Assembly (NCBI GenBank): GCA_021648025.1
Contig: JAKITO010000005.1
Span: forward strand, 84,499-148,498
DNA length: 64,000 nucleotides
Direction of reading: 5' to 3'
Origin: Paracoccaceae bacterium
GTDB taxonomy: Bacteria; Pseudomonadota; Alphaproteobacteria; Rhodobacterales; Rhodobacteraceae
Shown here: positions 44,664 through 57,216 of the stretch, one piece after another
How positions within the stretch are numbered: position 1 is the stretch's first letter
How the letters are laid out: each line of letters begins with the position of its first letter
Notes under the pieces: generated by a model
The model's database searches: none
The model's input: only the letters and a program-made list of their open reading frames with translations
What the model was told of the DNA's origin: nothing
Translations under genes and position numbers: made by a program

Positions 44664-45440
44664 ATGACGGCACAAGATCGACAAGATGCAATCCTGGACC
44701 TGTTGAAGACCCGGGAGCGGGTTGATGCCAGCACCCTTGAGAGGCATTTTCAGGTTAGCATTCAAACGATTAGAAGTGATTTGCGTGACCTGTCCGCTGC
44801 CGGATTGTTACAGCGCACCCATGGTGGCGCGCGGCGGGTTATTTCCGCCTCGAATCGCGATTACAGCGAGCGGCGCAAGCTGAATGCGAAACGAAAGGAC
44901 CAAATTGGGGCGCTTGCTGCGTCATTGATCCCGGACAATTGTTCAATCACTTTGAACATAGGCACAACCACCGAAACGGTGGCCCGCGCCCTGAGCGGTC
45001 ACCGTGACCTGGTGGTTCTTTCCAATAATATCAACATTATCAATACGTTCATGGGTTCCAGCATCAAGGAGCTGATCCTTGTCGGCGGCACAATCCGGCA
45101 AAGCGATGGGGCGATCGTCGGTGAGGATGCGGTTGAATTCATCTCGCGCTATAAGGTCGATTTCGCGGTTATCGGCGGGTCGGCTTTGGATGTGGACGGC
45201 TCAATCCTTGATTATGATGCGCGCGAGGTTTCGGTTGCGCGGGCCATCCTTCGCAATGCTAGAACCCGGTTGCTGGTCTGTGACACCACCAAATTCGAAC
45301 GCACCGCCCCGGTGCGGATCTGTGATGTTTCCGAGCTTGACTATGTGATCACCGATGCGGTCCCACCCAAAGGGTTCGCTGATGCGGCCCGGGCCGGGGA
45401 CACCCAAATCCTGATAACGAAAGACCCAGATGAAACCTGA
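44664..45440 (+). CDS. glpR: DeoR-family transcriptional regulator (GlpR-like)
   Basis: The 258-residue protein has an N-terminal helix-turn-helix (ILDLLKTRERVDASTLERHF, IQTIRSDLRDLSAAGLLQR) with the THGGARR signature. A DeoRC sensor domain follows (NIGTTTETVARAL, GGTIRQSDGAIVGEDA). The last bases overlap glpD, so it most likely controls glycerol 3-phosphate use. I chose the ATG at 44664; the open frame reaches back to 44595 but those residues do not fit. Confidence 0.9.
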   Translation: MTAQDRQDAILDLLKTRERVDASTLERHFQVSIQTIRSDLRDLSAAGLLQRTHGGARRVISASNRDYSERRKLNAKRKDQIGALAASLIPDNCSITLNIGTTTETVARALSGHRDLVVLSNNINIINTFMGSSIKELILVGGTIRQSDGAIVGEDAVEFISRYKVDFAVIGGSALDVDGSILDYDAREVSVARAILRNARTRLLVCDTTKFERTAPVRICDVSELDYVITDAVPPKGFADAARAGDTQILITKDPDET

Positions 45441-47010
45441 CCAACCCCCTTACGACTTGTTCATCATCGGCGGCGGCATCAACGGCTGCGGCATTGCCCG
45501 CGACGCTGTCGGGCGTGGCCTGAGTGTCGGATTGGCCGAGATGAATGACCTGGCCTCGGCCACGTCGTCGGCGTCGACCAAATTGTTCCACGGTGGGTTG
45601 CGTTATCTTGAGTATTTTGAGGTCCGCCTGGTGCGAGAGGCATTGATTGAACGCGAGGTTTTGTTGCGGGCAATGCCGCATATTTCCTGGCCGATGCGCT
45701 TTGTGCTGCCGTATTCCGACGACATGCGGTTTGATAATTCCACACCGGTTTCCCGCCTGCTGGGCGCGTTCATGCCGTGGATGAAAGGCCGCCGCCCCGC
45801 CTGGCTTATTCGGATGGGGTTGTTCCTTTATGACCATCTTGGGGGGCGCAAATTATTGCCCGGCACCAAGACCATTGATCTGCACAAAGATGCCGCAGGC
45901 GGCCCGTTGCAGGACAAATATCGCCGCGCGTTCGAATATTCGGACTGCTGGATTCAGGATGCCCGTCTGGTGGTGCTGAATGCGCAGGACGCGCAGGTGC
46001 GCGGTGCGGATATTGCCACCAGAACCAAGGTTGTATCGGCCAAACGGCTCGGCGACCTGTGGCAGATAAAGCTGCTGGATCAGGCCAGCGGCACCTCGCG
46101 GGATGTGATGGCGCGGATGTTGGTGAATGCCGGCGGCCCTTGGGTCAGCGACCTTATCCACAATACCATCGGCATTCAGTCGACCGAAAGCGTGCGTCTG
46201 GTGCGGGGCAGTCATATCGTCACCCGCAAACTGTTCGACCATGACAAATGTTATTTCTTTCAGGGCCGCGACGGGCGGATCATTTTCGCGATTCCTTATG
46301 AACAGGATTTCACCCTGATCGGCACGACTGATGCGGAACACGGCGATCCTTGCGATTCGCCCGAGATCACACTCAAAGAGCGTGACTACCTACTTGAATT
46401 TGCGTCGCAATACTTCAAGACGCCGGTGACTGTGGATGATATTGTCTGGACCTATTCCGGGGTCCGCCCGCTGTATGACGATGGCGCCAGTTCGGCCAGT
46501 GCCGCGACCCGCGATTATGTTCTGTCGATGGACGTAAGTGATGGCGCGCCATTGCTGAGCGTGTTTGGCGGCAAAATCACCACCTATCGAAAGCTGGCCG
46601 AATCCGTGATGGCCAAGATGGCAGCGGTATTCCCGGAGATGTCGGGCGAATGGACCGCCACGGCCCCGCTTCCCGGGGGGGATTTTCCGGTGGACGGGGT
46701 TGAGGGGCTGACCGCAGGGCTGATGGCTGATTTTGCGTTTCTTGGGAGTGAATGGGCGGGTCGGTTGATCCGCACCTATGGCACGCAGGCGCGCGAGATT
46801 TTGGGCGCGGCCAAAAGCATTGACGAGCTTGGGCAGAATTTTGGCGTGACGGTTACCGGTGCAGAAATTGACTGGGTGGTGGAAAAGGAGTGGGTGCGCA
46901 CGACGGATGACTTTTTGTGGCGCCGGACCAAACTTGGATTGTCATTCACAGCCCCTCAGACCGCGAAATTGGCTGAATATCTTGCAAATGGCAGGGATAT
47001 GTCGGGATAA
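45430..47010 (+). CDS. glpD: Aerobic glycerol-3-phosphate dehydrogenase
   Basis: GlpD is a membrane-associated flavoenzyme that oxidises glycerol 3-phosphate to dihydroxyacetone phosphate and feeds electrons to ubiquinone. The 526-residue product has the FAD loop LFIIGGGINGCGIARDAVGR, then SSASTKLFHGGLRYLEYF, IGTTDAEHGDP and VFGGKITTYRKLAESV. Its first 11 bases overlap the end of glpR, so the pair is cotranscribed. No glpF or glpK is next to it. Confidence 0.96.
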   Translation: MKPDQPPYDLFIIGGGINGCGIARDAVGRGLSVGLAEMNDLASATSSASTKLFHGGLRYLEYFEVRLVREALIEREVLLRAMPHISWPMRFVLPYSDDMRFDNSTPVSRLLGAFMPWMKGRRPAWLIRMGLFLYDHLGGRKLLPGTKTIDLHKDAAGGPLQDKYRRAFEYSDCWIQDARLVVLNAQDAQVRGADIATRTKVVSAKRLGDLWQIKLLDQASGTSRDVMARMLVNAGGPWVSDLIHNTIGIQSTESVRLVRGSHIVTRKLFDHDKCYFFQGRDGRIIFAIPYEQDFTLIGTTDAEHGDPCDSPEITLKERDYLLEFASQYFKTPVTVDDIVWTYSGVRPLYDDGASSASAATRDYVLSMDVSDGAPLLSVFGGKITTYRKLAESVMAKMAAVFPEMSGEWTATAPLPGGDFPVDGVEGLTAGLMADFAFLGSEWAGRLIRTYGTQAREILGAAKSIDELGQNFGVTVTGAEIDWVVEKEWVRTTDDFLWRRTKLGLSFTAPQTAKLAEYLANGRDMSG

Positions 47011-47127
47011 ATGCGTTCTGTTCCCTTGACGGCATATCATTTCCAGCGGAATGTCCAAAAAAACCTTGTGCCGAAGGGGCAAACCGTTAGGTTGCCCTTC
47101 CCGGCTTTTGCGTGAAGGAACAGGGAT

Positions 47128-48246
47128 ATGAAATTCAGCATCGAACGCGGTACCCTGCTTAAGGCCGTGTCACAGGCGCAATCGGTGGTCGAGCGGCGCA
47201 ATACGATCCCGATTTTGGCCAATGTTCTGATCGAGGCCGAAGGCGAAACAGTGAGTTTGCGGGCCACTGATCTGGATATTGAAGTGGTCGACAAGGCCGT
47301 GGCCCAGGTTGAGAGGGCGGGAACAACAACCGTTCTGGCCACCATGTTGCACGAAATTGTACGCAAATTGCCCGATGGCGCGCTGGTGACGTTGACGGCG
47401 GATGATGTGGCCGGGCGGTTGACGGTTGAGGCCGGTCGGTCGAACTTTTCGCTGGCGACCCTGCCAAAAGAGGATTTTCCGGTAATGGCCACGTCGGAAT
47501 ACCAAACCAATTTCTCGGCACCTGCCGGGGTATTGCGGCGGTTGTTCGACAAGTCGAGATTTGCCATATCTAACGAAGAGACACGGTATTATCTGAATGG
47601 TGTTTACATGCATGTGGCCGAATCTGACGGCGGTAAGGTATTGCGCTGTGTGGCCACCGATGGCCATCGGCTGGCGCGGATTGATGCGGACCTGCCTGAG
47701 GGTGCCGGTGACATGCCGGGTGTGATTGTGCCGCGCAAGACTGTGATGGAGCTGCGCAAGCTGCTGGACGACGACGAAATGGAAATCGCCGTGTCGGTCA
47801 GCGAGACCAAGGTGCGGTTTGCGACGCCGGATATTACCCTGACGTCCAAGGTCATCGACGGTACGTTCCCGGATTACACGCGGGTTATTCCCCAGGGCAA
47901 TACCAAGCGGCTTGAGGTTGATGCCAAGGAATTCGCACAGGCTGTGGACCGGGTGGCGACGGTGTCGTCGGAACGGTCGCGGGCGGTCAAGCTGGCGCTG
48001 GACGAAGACCGGCTGATTCTGTCGGTCAACGCACCAGACAGTGGTGCGGCTGAGGAAGAGCTGGCGGTGGCTTATGGTGATGAGCCGTTGGAGATTGGCT
48101 TTAACGCCAAGTATCTGTTGGAGATTGCCAGTCAGGTGGACCGCGAGAACGCAGTGTTCATGTTCAATTCCGCAGGCGACCCGACCCTGATGCGTGAAGG
48201 CAATGATTTGAGTGCGGTTTACGTGGTCATGCCGATGCGCGTTTAA
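47128..48246 (+). CDS. dnaN: DNA polymerase III subunit beta (sliding clamp)
   Basis: DnaN is the ring that keeps the replicative polymerase on DNA. The 372-residue product starts MKFSIERGTLLKAVSQAQSV and shows RRNTIPILANVLIEAE, CVATDGHRLARID, and the C-terminal VYVVMPMRV that closes the clamp. It is followed by recF, as in many bacteria, but the gene upstream is glpD instead of dnaA. The 117-base spacer carries an imperfect inverted repeat (around 47072-47095) and presumably the promoter. Confidence 0.97.
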   Translation: MKFSIERGTLLKAVSQAQSVVERRNTIPILANVLIEAEGETVSLRATDLDIEVVDKAVAQVERAGTTTVLATMLHEIVRKLPDGALVTLTADDVAGRLTVEAGRSNFSLATLPKEDFPVMATSEYQTNFSAPAGVLRRLFDKSRFAISNEETRYYLNGVYMHVAESDGGKVLRCVATDGHRLARIDADLPEGAGDMPGVIVPRKTVMELRKLLDDDEMEIAVSVSETKVRFATPDITLTSKVIDGTFPDYTRVIPQGNTKRLEVDAKEFAQAVDRVATVSSERSRAVKLALDEDRLILSVNAPDSGAAEEELAVAYGDEPLEIGFNAKYLLEIASQVDRENAVFMFNSAGDPTLMREGNDLSAVYVVMPMRV

Positions 48247-48291
48247 ATCGCCTGCGGCGCGGATATTTTTGGACCAAAGATAAGCAAGGGT

Positions 48292-49404
48292 GTGGCTGCG
48301 GGTGTGACTGGGGCTTCGACTTTGGCGATTAGCGATCTGACGCTGTCGCATTTTCGGTCGCACAAGCAGGCGCGGTTGGTTCTGGATGGCCGACCGGTGG
48401 CAATATTTGGGCCTAATGGGGCCGGTAAAACCAATATTCTGGAAGCGGTGTCGTTGTTTTCGCCTGGGCGGGGGCTTCGCCGTGCCAGTGCGGCGGATAT
48501 GACGCGGCGGCCCGAGGCGCTGGGCTGGAAAGTGAGCGGCGTATTGCAGTCGTTTGACCGGTTGCACGAGGTTGAAACTCTGTCAGAGGGTGGCGCGGCA
48601 CGGCAGGTCAGGATTGATGGTAAACCGGCCAACCAATTGGCTTTGGGGCGGATTGCGCGGGTGTTGTGGTTGGTTCCGTCGATGGACCGGCTGTGGATCG
48701 AAGGCGCGGACGGGCGGCGGCGGTTTCTGGACCGGATGGCGCTGAGTTTTGATCCTGGCCACGCCGAGGCGTCGCTGACCTATGACAAGGCGATGCGAGA
48801 ACGCAACCGGTTGTTGAAAGATCAGGTGCGGGATCCGCATTGGTACGGAGCTTTGGAAGCGCAGATGGCCGGAGCGGGGATGATGGTGCACCGGGGGCGG
48901 ATTCAGGCGTTGGCGTTTCTGGAGGCGGCGCAAACGCAAGCAGAGACCGCGTTTCCCAGTGCCGGGCTGACGTTGATCCAGAGTGAAGGAGAGATGCCGG
49001 AGAGTGAAGAGGCACTGCGGAGCGCGTTGGCGGAGGGTCGTGCAAATGATCTGGCGGCTGGGCGGACCCTGACCGGGCCGCATCGCAGTGATCTTTATGG
49101 GGTTTATACTGCCAAGGATGTTCCCGCGCGCGATTGTTCGACAGGTGAGCAGAAGGCGTTGCTGATCTCGTTGATTCTGGCCAATGCGGGGGCCTTGACG
49201 CAATTGATTGGTGCGCCGCCGATCCTGTTGCTGGATGAGGTGGCGGCACATCTGGATGCGGACCGGCGGGCCGCGTTGTACAGTGAGATTTGCGCGCTGG
49301 GGGTGCAAGCGTGGATGACCGGGACCGGGGTGGAATTGTTTGACGACCTTGGCGATCAGGCGCAGTATCTGAGGGTCACCGAACAGGATGGTATTTCGGA
49401 AACG

Positions 49405-49416
<12 letters not shown>
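48292..49416 (+). CDS. recF: DNA replication/repair protein RecF
   Basis: RecF is an SMC-like ATPase that helps load RecA at gaps. The 374-residue product has Walker A FGPNGAGKTNILEA, a middle RGRIQALAFLEAAQTQAE, the LAAGRTLTGPHRSDL signature region, STGEQKALLISLILA and Walker B ILLLDEVAAHLD. The start is a GTG at 48292; a second GTG four codons on is also possible. Its last 12 bases overlap the converging TetR gene. Confidence 0.95.
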
Positions 49417-52706
<3,290 letters not shown>

Positions 52707-52786
52707 GGGCCTGAACTCTGTCGAACTGTTGGTTGCAAGGCTAGCGTAGAGTCATGCGTACAGCCCACGACAGCCGCTAATCCTGG

Positions 52787-53290
52787 GGGCGTTTGATCGT
52801 CACCCTGGCAATTGCGATGGAGGCATACGTCAGTATCTGGGCGGTGATCGTGATCATGCAAACACTTGAGACCGAGTTCGGGTCCGGGCGGGCCGCATCA
52901 TCGTTGCCGTTCACCCCGATCATGATTGGTTTTGCGGTGGGAAATCTGCTGATCGGGCGGCTGGTGGGCCACTTTGGCGTGACGTTGACGTTGATCGGTG
53001 CTGCCACCTGGATTTCCCTGGGGTATGGTCTGGCGGTTCTGGCGCACGCTTTGCGTTGCTGTGTGCGGGCATCTTTTCCTTGGGCTGGTAACGGCGGTGG
53101 GGTTCGGGCCGCTTATCGCCGACATATCGCATTGGTTCCTGAAACAGCGCGGCATTGCTGTGGCATTGGTGGCCAGTGGTAATCATCTGGCCGGGCAACC
53201 TGGCCCACGTTGCTGTCGGATGTGTTGGCCGACAGCGGCTGGCGGTTCGGCCTGGTTTCTCAGTGTGGTTTACCGCCAGTTGATAGGGGA
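52787..53290 (+). pseudogene. Frameshifted remnant of an MFS transporter
   Basis: Three frames carry successive pieces of one transporter. The first is a start-like membrane segment (IAMEAYVSIWAVIVIMQTLE, then FAVGNLLIGRLVGHFG). A second frame continues with FLGLVTAVGFGPLIADISHW, then KQRGIAVALVASGNHLAG. A third gives TWPTLLSDVLADSGWRFGLV. At least two frameshifts and a missing C-terminal half make it non-functional. It fills the gap between gyrB and trhO. Confidence 0.75.
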
Positions 53291-53306
53291 ACGGGACGGG
53301 GAAATA

Positions 53307-54236
53307 TCAAGGGCCCAAAGATGAGGGGGCCTGGGTACTTCCCAGATGGTCCTGGCCACGTTCGCGCGACAGGGTGATTTGTTTTTGGCGTTCGCGAAAG
53401 CGGGATTTGTCTACCTCTGAGGTTTTGTCGTGGCACAGATGGCAGCAGACACCTGGTTCGTATTCCGGGCGTTGTTTGTCGTCCGGCAGGATCGGGTGGC
53501 GGCAGCCATGGCACAGTTCGTGTGGGCCGATTTTCAGGCCGTGGCCGACGCTGACCCGGCTGTCAAAGACAAAACAGTCACCTTGCCAGGTGCTGTCGTC
53601 TTGTGGCGTTTCTTCGAGGTATCGCAAGATTCCACCCTTTAGGTGCAGGACATCTTGGACGCCTTGACCCAACAGGTAGTTGGTGGATTTTTCGCACCTT
53701 ATGCCGCCGGTACAGAACATGGCAATGCGCTTGTTGTGAAAGCGGTGTTTGTTGGTCTCCCACCAGGCGGGGAATTCGCCGAAACTGTCGGTTTTTGGGT
53801 CTACTGCGCCTTCAAAGGTGCCAATCGCCACTTCATAGCCGTTGCGGGTGTCGATCAGGGCGACGTCCGGTTGACGGATCAGATCGTTCCAGTCCTCGGG
53901 CTCGACATAATGACCGACCCGGGCGCGCGGGTCGATGTCGGGCTGGCCCATGGTGACGATTTCCTGCTTTAGCCGTACTTTCATCCGGGCAAATGGTGGT
54001 TCGTCGGCGGTGGCCTCTTTCCAGTCCAGATCGGCACAGCCCGGAAGGGCGCGGATATGCGCCAACACGGCGTCAATCCCGGCGCGGGGTCCGGCGATGG
54101 TGCCATTGATGCCTTCGCGGGCCAGTAACAGCGTACCCTTGACATGTCCGGTCTGGCACAGGCCCAAAAGGCCCGGTTTCAAAGCGGCGGGGTCAGCGAA
54201 GCGGGTGAAGTGGTAAAGTGCGGCGATTGTGTACAT
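53307..54236 (-). CDS. trhO: tRNA uridine(34) hydroxylase TrhO (rhodanese-related)
   Basis: TrhO (YceA) makes 5-hydroxyuridine at tRNA position 34 using molecular oxygen. The 309-residue product has an N-terminal acylphosphatase-like part (GTLLLAREGINGTIAG) and a rhodanese domain with the catalytic loop MFCTGGIRCEKST. A C-terminal region has several Cys and His residues (GPHELCHGCRHPI, CCHLCHDK). The ATG at 54236 matches the family start (MYTIAALYHFTRF). It is divergent from pncA. Confidence 0.94.
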   Translation of the reverse strand: MYTIAALYHFTRFADPAALKPGLLGLCQTGHVKGTLLLAREGINGTIAGPRAGIDAVLAHIRALPGCADLDWKEATADEPPFARMKVRLKQEIVTMGQPDIDPRARVGHYVEPEDWNDLIRQPDVALIDTRNGYEVAIGTFEGAVDPKTDSFGEFPAWWETNKHRFHNKRIAMFCTGGIRCEKSTNYLLGQGVQDVLHLKGGILRYLEETPQDDSTWQGDCFVFDSRVSVGHGLKIGPHELCHGCRHPILPDDKQRPEYEPGVCCHLCHDKTSEVDKSRFRERQKQITLSRERGQDHLGSTQAPSSLGP

Positions 54237-54331
54237 GTGGCGCGATTTAGCCCCCGGCGGCGGCGCTGGCAAGGGCCTGCATTGACGCGGGGGGCCAAGC
54301 CACTTACCGATTGTCAGACAAGGAGACCGAT

Positions 54332-54925
54332 ATGCCAAATGCCCTGATTGTAATCGACGTTCAGAATGATTTTTGCCCCGGAGGTGCTTTGGCGGTGCCC
54401 GGGGGTGACGTGATCGTTCCGGGTATCAACGCGCTTATGGCGGAATATGACACGGTGATCCTGACTCAGGACTGGCACCCGGCGGGGCATTCTTCGTTTG
54501 CATCGTCACATGGCGGTAAAGATCCGTATGGGATGGTTGACATGCCTTACGGCCCACAGGTGCTGTGGCCGGATCATTGCGTTCAGGGCACGCAAGGTGC
54601 TGCGTTTCACAGCGATCTGCGGGTGGACGCAGACCTGATCATCCGCAAGGGGTTTCGCGCCGGTATCGACAGCTATTCTGCGTTTTTCGAGAACGACCAG
54701 GTCACGCCGACCGGATTGGAAGGGTATCTGCGGACGCGAGGCATCACCGGGTTGACGATGGTCGGGCTGGCATTGGATTTCTGTGTGCATTTCTCGGCTG
54801 TGGATGCGGCCAGGCTGGGTTTTGATGTGACTGTCCGAATGGAGTTGTGCCGGGCGATTGATCTGGATGGGTCATTGGCGGGGGCGACTGGGGCGATGCG
54901 GGCGGCGGGGGTGATTTGTGACTAA
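54332..54925 (+). CDS. pncA: Nicotinamidase
   Basis: PncA hydrolyses nicotinamide to nicotinate for NAD salvage. The 197-residue product has the catalytic Asp in VIDVQNDFCPGG, metal ligands in TQDWHPAGH, the catalytic Lys in IIRKGF and the nucleophile Cys in GLALDFCVHFSA. The ATG at 54332 follows AAGGAG. Its product is the substrate of PncB encoded 1 kb downstream. The two genes are separated by the NYN-domain gene. Confidence 0.95.
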   Translation: MPNALIVIDVQNDFCPGGALAVPGGDVIVPGINALMAEYDTVILTQDWHPAGHSSFASSHGGKDPYGMVDMPYGPQVLWPDHCVQGTQGAAFHSDLRVDADLIIRKGFRAGIDSYSAFFENDQVTPTGLEGYLRTRGITGLTMVGLALDFCVHFSAVDAARLGFDVTVRMELCRAIDLDGSLAGATGAMRAAGVICD

Positions 54926-55002
54926 TTGTGACAAAAGTGATTCACCTGTTGTAAATTGGACTCTTGCCCAATGGGCCATACCAGTACATATTTACAGGAT
55001 AC

Positions 55003-55062
55003 GCCCCACCGATGCAGGCCTCTCCTCTGATCTTGGAGATGTGCCAGAAGGTGGGGCTTTTT
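55003..55062 (+). terminator. Terminator-like hairpin between pncA and the NYN gene
   Basis: GCCCCACC (55003) pairs with GGTGGGGC (55050), with a smaller inner stem (TCTCC at 55021, GGAGA at 55035), and five T's follow. It could end the pncA transcript or attenuate the downstream gene, whose start is only about 17 bases past the T-run. Confidence 0.6.
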
Positions 55063-55078
55063 GTATCGGGGTGTTGTT

Positions 55079-55879
55079 TTGCGCATAAGGCGAATTGCGA
55101 TATTGATAGATGGCGGATTTTTTCTGAAACGACTTAGGGATTGGCCGGAAATTCGCCGGGATGACGCTGAAAGCGTTGTTTGCGCAATCAGGCGGCTTTG
55201 CCAAAACCATGTGCGCAACCTTATAGGCGAAGATTGCGAATTGTCACACAGCCGATGGTTGGATCATGTTTATCGACTATTCTTCTACGACGCCGAACCT
55301 TTCAAAGGTTCGCCGCATCACCCACTTAAGAACCGCCAAATTGTGTTTGCAAAGACCCCTGAGGCCAATTTCCGTCGCTCCCTGTTCGACAAAATCCGAA
55401 AAGAGCGCAAATTTGCTTTACGGTTGGGCAGCCTGAAAAACGAGGGCGCGTGGACGCCTTTTGATCGCTACATGAAAGGTCTGATGAAAATCTGGCATCA
55501 TTCGGATTATCTTGAAAGTATTTTGGATGATCCGGCAAATATCCAACCTGAAAAATCTGAAGCTGCATTGAAGGCCCTGAAACTATGGGGCGAACTGAAA
55601 CCAGATGACGTGTATTTCCCCCTGAGACAAAAGGGCGTGGATATGAAAATCGGGCTGGACATTGCTTCGATGACTTTGAAAGGTCAGGTTGACACGATAA
55701 TACTGGTCACTGGTGACAGCGATTTTGTACCGGCCGCCAAGGTCGCAAGACGAGAAGGTGCCGAAATCATTCTTGATCCGATGTGGTGGAGCGTCGATGA
55801 TGATCTTATGGAACATATCGACGGTGTATTTTACGGGTTTGACAGGCCTGGGAAGATAACCGGAACGAAACACGACTGA
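55079..55879 (+). CDS. NYN domain-containing protein (LabA/DUF88-type nuclease-like)
   Basis: NYN domains are PIN-like folds that cut RNA. The chain (about 266 residues) opens with RRIAILIDGGFFLKRL, whose Asp is the first acidic site. The core has KIGLDIASMTLKGQVDTIIL followed by VTGDSDFVPAAKVARREGAE, and ends in a short DDDLMEHIDG stretch. The acidic active-site residues appear intact. The start is uncertain: a TTG at 55079 with GGGG upstream, or a TTG at 55061 inside the hairpin T-run. Base composition looks more AT-rich than the neighbours. It separates pncA from pncB, so recent insertion is possible. Confidence 0.82.
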   Translation: MRIRRIAILIDGGFFLKRLRDWPEIRRDDAESVVCAIRRLCQNHVRNLIGEDCELSHSRWLDHVYRLFFYDAEPFKGSPHHPLKNRQIVFAKTPEANFRRSLFDKIRKERKFALRLGSLKNEGAWTPFDRYMKGLMKIWHHSDYLESILDDPANIQPEKSEAALKALKLWGELKPDDVYFPLRQKGVDMKIGLDIASMTLKGQVDTIILVTGDSDFVPAAKVARREGAEIILDPMWWSVDDDLMEHIDGVFYGFDRPGKITGTKHD

Positions 55880-55923
55880 AACTGGGTTTACGCCCTTCTT
55901 GGATCGATGCGGGTAACAACAAT

Positions 55924-57216
55924 ATGGTCGACATTGCATCCCGGGTTTATAACCACAAATGGAAGATCGACCCGATCATCCGGTCGTTGATCGACACGGA
56001 TTTCTATAAGCTGCTGATGTGTCAGTCGGTATTCCGGCACAAGCCGGACACGCAAGTAACATTCTCGCTTATCAATCGTTCAAAGCATGTGCCTTTGGCC
56101 GATCTGGTGGACGAAGGTGAATTGCGCGAGCAGTTGGATCATATCCGTTCACTTAGCCTGTCGCGGGGCGAAAGCACCTGGCTGCGGGGCAATACGTTTT
56201 ACGGCAAGCGTCAGATGTTTCGCCCCGATTTCATGGAATGGTTCGAGGGCCTGCGCCTGCCGCCGTACCATCTGGAACGGCGCGGCGATCAGTATGAGCT
56301 GAGCTTTGAAGGCAAATGGCACGAAGTGATGATGTGGGAGGTTCCCGCACTGGCCGTATTGATGGAGCTGCGGGGGCGCGCCGTTCTGGACGGGATGCGG
56401 CGGTTTGAATTGCAGGTGCTGTATGCGCGGGCCATGACCAAGGTCTGGGAAAAGATTGAAAAGCTGCGCGGGATTGACGACCTGAGCATCGCTGATTTCG
56501 GCACAAGACGCCGGCATTCGTTCCTGTGGCAGGATTGGTGCGTGCAGGCGATGCAGGAGGGGCTGGGAGAGAATTTTACCGGCACATCGAACTGTCTGAT
56601 CGCCATGCGCCGTGAAGTCGAGGCAATTGGCACCAATGCGCATGAATTGCCGATGGTCTATTCGGCCTTGGCCAGGGATGACGCCGCTTTGGCGCGGGCA
56701 CCGTATGAGGTGTTGTCGGATTGGCACAAGGAACATGACGGCAATCTGCGCATCATGCTGCCGGACACCTATGGCACGGCGGGCTTTCTGGAAGGCGCGC
56801 CGGATTGGCTGGCTGGGTGGACCGGTATCAGGATCGACAGTGGTGATCCGGCCACCGGGGCCGAAACTGCGCTTAGGTGGTGGCAGGCACGGGGCGAAGA
56901 CCCAAGGGAAAAGCGGGTGATCTTTTCTGATGGGCTGGATGTGGACAAGATTGGTGAGTTGCACCGGCAGTTCGCCGGTCGGGTGAATGTGTCGTTTGGT
57001 TGGGGCACATTGCTGACCAATGATTTCCGGGGATTGGTGCCGGATGACGCGCTGGCGCCGTTTTCATTGGTCTGCAAGGCCGTATCGGCGAATGGGCAGC
57101 CGACGGTGAAACTCTCGGATAACCCGGCCAAGGTGATGGGTCCGGCGGATGAAATTGAACGGTACAAGCGGGTGTTTGGTGTCGGCGCGCAACAGCGGAC
57201 GGATGTTGTCGTTTAG
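55924..57216 (+). CDS. pncB: Nicotinate phosphoribosyltransferase
   Basis: PncB joins nicotinate to PRPP in the Preiss-Handler route to NAD. The 430-residue product has the N-terminal IRSLIDTDFYKLLMCQSVF, the central ADFGTRRRHSFLWQDW with the phosphorylated-His-type region, and IRIDSGDPATGAETALRWW followed by VIFSDGLDVDKI. The C-terminal VKLSDNPAKVMGP is also typical. It starts at an ATG 44 bases after the NYN gene and overlaps the converging ABC permease gene by four bases. Confidence 0.96.
   Translation: MVDIASRVYNHKWKIDPIIRSLIDTDFYKLLMCQSVFRHKPDTQVTFSLINRSKHVPLADLVDEGELREQLDHIRSLSLSRGESTWLRGNTFYGKRQMFRPDFMEWFEGLRLPPYHLERRGDQYELSFEGKWHEVMMWEVPALAVLMELRGRAVLDGMRRFELQVLYARAMTKVWEKIEKLRGIDDLSIADFGTRRRHSFLWQDWCVQAMQEGLGENFTGTSNCLIAMRREVEAIGTNAHELPMVYSALARDDAALARAPYEVLSDWHKEHDGNLRIMLPDTYGTAGFLEGAPDWLAGWTGIRIDSGDPATGAETALRWWQARGEDPREKRVIFSDGLDVDKIGELHRQFAGRVNVSFGWGTLLTNDFRGLVPDDALAPFSLVCKAVSANGQPTVKLSDNPAKVMGPADEIERYKRVFGVGAQQRTDVVV

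Noticed and set aside
47170..48567. 465-residue minus-strand frame across dnaN
   Set aside because: Pure antisense of dnaN and recF; His/Arg/Gln-rich with no family match.
54922..55218. Possible tRNA or tRNA-derived ORF near 54.95 kb (peptide with GQESNLQQ)
   Set aside because: The peptide pattern recalls translated tRNA genes, but no cloverleaf, anticodon stem or T-arm could be built from the sequence.
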